From: Clostridiales bacterium
GTDB taxonomy: Bacteria > Bacillota > Clostridia > Peptostreptococcales > Anaerovoracaceae
NCBI GenBank assembly: GCA_009778945.1
Contig: WRFF01000085.1
Span: forward strand, 1 to 7,595
Direction of reading: 5' to 3'
Length of the DNA: 7,595 nucleotides
Both the position numbers and the translations under genes were made by a program. Of this stretch, positions 6,596 through 7,595 are shown piece after piece. The stretch's first letter is position 1; each line of letters begins with the position of its first letter. The notes under the pieces are model-generated. The model worked only from the letters and a program-made list of their open reading frames with translations, did no database searches and had not been told where the DNA came from.

Positions 6596-6616
6596 TGTCA
6601 ATCCTGTTCATTATTC

Positions 6617-6650
6617 AAAAAAATGAGAAAACCTCCCGGATCCGAAGGCG
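6617..6650 (-). terminator. rho-independent terminator after surE
   Basis: On the minus strand, CCTTC (6644-6648) pairs with GGAGG (6632-6636), including one G-T wobble, around a 7-nt loop containing GGATCC. It is followed by TTTTCTCATTTTTTT (6617-6631). It lies about 45 nt beyond the surE stop and before the thiolase promoter, separating the two transcription units. The rest of the 210-bp surE-thiolase gap holds that promoter and the leader; I see no gene in it. Confidence 0.65.
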
Positions 6651-6692
6651 AATTAACTGTAAATTTCGCGGTTCGATCACGGGAATTTTGTC

Positions 6693-7562
6693 TCAAATCG
6701 TTACATCGTCCCATTCCGCGCGGACGCGGCCGATCTGCCGATGATCCGTAAGGTCGAAATGCAGCGGTGTGATCGTCGCGAAGCCCTCCCGGTTCGCGAT
6801 GATGTCGCTCTCCTCCGGCGGCGCCTCACCCTTGATGCACGGCGTCCCCGAATAATGATAACCGAATCTTCCGTCTTCCGTCTCGCGGGGATCAAACCAC
6901 TCATCGTATTCGCGGTAACTCAGCGGCACGACCCGGAGGCCGCGAATCTCTTCGTCCGGCAAATCCGGGATATTGACGCTGAGGATCGTATGCTCTCTGC
7001 AAATGAAATGCAGGCCGTTGAAATGCAGGCCGTTTGCGCGGAGCCCTTCCCCCTGCGGTTCGTCCGCCGCACAGCGCTCCGCGAGCCGCCGGGCAATACG
7101 CTGCGTAAGCCGCATCGCATAATCAAAATGCGTCGGCATTTTATGATAGGCAAGGTTGGAGGTGATGGAAAGCGCCACGCCCGGAAGCCCTCCCAGCCCG
7201 GCCTCCATCGCGGCCGAGACCGTCCCCGAATAAAGCGTATCCGTGCCGAGATTCATTCCGTGATTGAAACCGGAAAAGACCGCGTCCATCGTGACGCCGC
7301 GGTCCCTGTAGATTTCGAGCCCGATTTTTACACAGTCGGCAGGCGTTCCGTCCATCGCGATTGCCTGCGCCGCCTGGGGGAATTCTTCCCGCGGCAGATC
7401 CGCGATCGCGACCACGCGCCCGATCGTGATACCGTGTCCCGTCGCGCTCTGCTGGCACGCCGGGGCGCAGATATAGACTGTTCCGATACCGGCCAGTGCT
7501 TCCGCGAGTTTGTGGACGCCGACAGCTTTGATGCCGTCGTCGTTGACAACTAAAATATTCAT
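6693..7562 (-). CDS. surE: 5'/3'-nucleotidase SurE
   Basis: SurE removes phosphate from nucleoside 5'- and 3'-monophosphates and in some species from short polyphosphate; it is a metal-dependent enzyme of the cytoplasm linked to stationary-phase survival. Seen: the N-terminal metal site ILVVNDDG (D8, D9), S39 in QQSATGHG, and N100 in SGFNHGMNLGTDTLYSGTVSAAME, the family hallmark, then the C-terminal YHYSGTP and FATITPLHFDLTDH. At 289 residues it exceeds the usual 250-265. Part of the excess is an Ala/Glu/Gly-rich loop (about 163-186) containing a tandem NGLHFNGLHF from a 15-bp duplication. ATG 7562 gives the canonical MNILVVNDDG start, but no Shine-Dalgarno precedes it; an extended -10 seven bases upstream suggests a leaderless mRNA. 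The frame stays open upstream to the window edge, so an upstream fusion or coupling to a preceding gene cannot be excluded. It is followed by its own terminator. Confidence 0.94.
   Translation of the reverse strand: MNILVVNDDGIKAVGVHKLAEALAGIGTVYICAPACQQSATGHGITIGRVVAIADLPREEFPQAAQAIAMDGTPADCVKIGLEIYRDRGVTMDAVFSGFNHGMNLGTDTLYSGTVSAAMEAGLGGLPGVALSITSNLAYHKMPTHFDYAMRLTQRIARRLAERCAADEPQGEGLRANGLHFNGLHFICREHTILSVNIPDLPDEEIRGLRVVPLSYREYDEWFDPRETEDGRFGYHYSGTPCIKGEAPPEESDIIANREGFATITPLHFDLTDHRQIGRVRAEWDDVTI
7005..7034. repeat. perfect 15-bp tandem duplication within surE
   Basis: The 15-mer GAAATGCAGGCCGTT occurs at 7005-7019 and again, without a gap, at 7020-7034 (+ strand). In the protein this yields NGLHF twice in a row (residues 177-186). 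It keeps the frame, sits in a loop between conserved blocks, and looks like replication slippage. Confidence 0.9.
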
Positions 7563-7569
7563 AGTGCGT

Positions 7570-7578
7570 ATTCTAACA
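7570..7578 (-). promoter_or_regulatory. extended -10 element of surE (possible leaderless start)
   Basis: Minus strand TGTTAGAAT (7570-7578) fits the extended -10 TGnTATAAT with one mismatch. Seven bases separate it from the surE ATG, so +1 would fall on or next to the A of ATG. The -35 would lie at or beyond the window edge (only its last bases might be seen). No GGAG-like sequence occurs between 7563 and 7595. Confidence 0.45.
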
Positions 7579-7595
7579 TAGTTTTTTACACTTGC

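Noticed and set aside
6596..6601. TTGACA paired with TATGAT at 6566-6571 as the main thiolase promoter
   Set aside because: A 24-bp spacing is outside the normal SigA range; TTGCAA at 18 bp with an extended -10 fits better.

Overview
The window is a chromosomal housekeeping segment from a low-copy, GC-rich member of the Firmicutes, most likely Clostridia. This rests on an RNase Y with close Bacillus/Clostridium-type motifs, a cysteine desulfurase gene directly upstream of thiI (the Bacillus nifZ-thiI arrangement), a clostridial-type acetyl-CoA acetyltransferase, and consensus SigA-type promoters in AT-rich gaps. No ribosomal RNA, integrase or phage gene is present, so genus and species cannot be fixed from this sequence. 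I found no CRISPR array, insertion sequence, tRNA or toxin-antitoxin pair.

All six genes lie on the minus strand, so transcription runs from high to low coordinates. In transcription order: surE (6693-7562, survival-protein nucleotidase) ends in a likely rho-independent terminator (6617-6650). A thiolase gene (5297-6478) follows, with its own extended -10 promoter (6566-6595). Next is glnS (3559-5247, glutaminyl-tRNA synthetase), about 50-100 nt after the thiolase with no promoter I can recognise. A perfect-hexamer promoter (3495-3524) then drives rny (RNase Y, 1795-3411), a nifS-type cysteine desulfurase (514-1770) and thiI (1-477, cut off by the window edge). These last three are closely spaced (24 and 36 nt gaps) and probably form one transcript.

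Functionally, NifS takes sulfur from cysteine and ThiI passes it to uridine 8 of tRNA. RNase Y starts mRNA decay at the membrane, so this operon pairs RNA turnover with tRNA modification. GlnRS charges tRNA-Gln. The thiolase makes acetoacetyl-CoA, the entry step to butyrate-type fermentation.

There is no evident undescribed multi-gene system here. The interesting signals are at gene starts and in small repeats. RNase Y has a near-perfect Shine-Dalgarno sequence followed by no ATG, GTG or TTG at normal spacing, only ATT/ATA/ATT. glnS shows a similar problem, with its best Shine-Dalgarno facing CTG and overlapping a six-codon mini-ORF. surE lacks a Shine-Dalgarno and has an extended -10 exactly at leaderless distance. 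thiI carries an in-frame GTGACAG-type dispersed-repeat-like element inside its THUMP-domain region. surE carries a perfect 15-bp tandem duplication.
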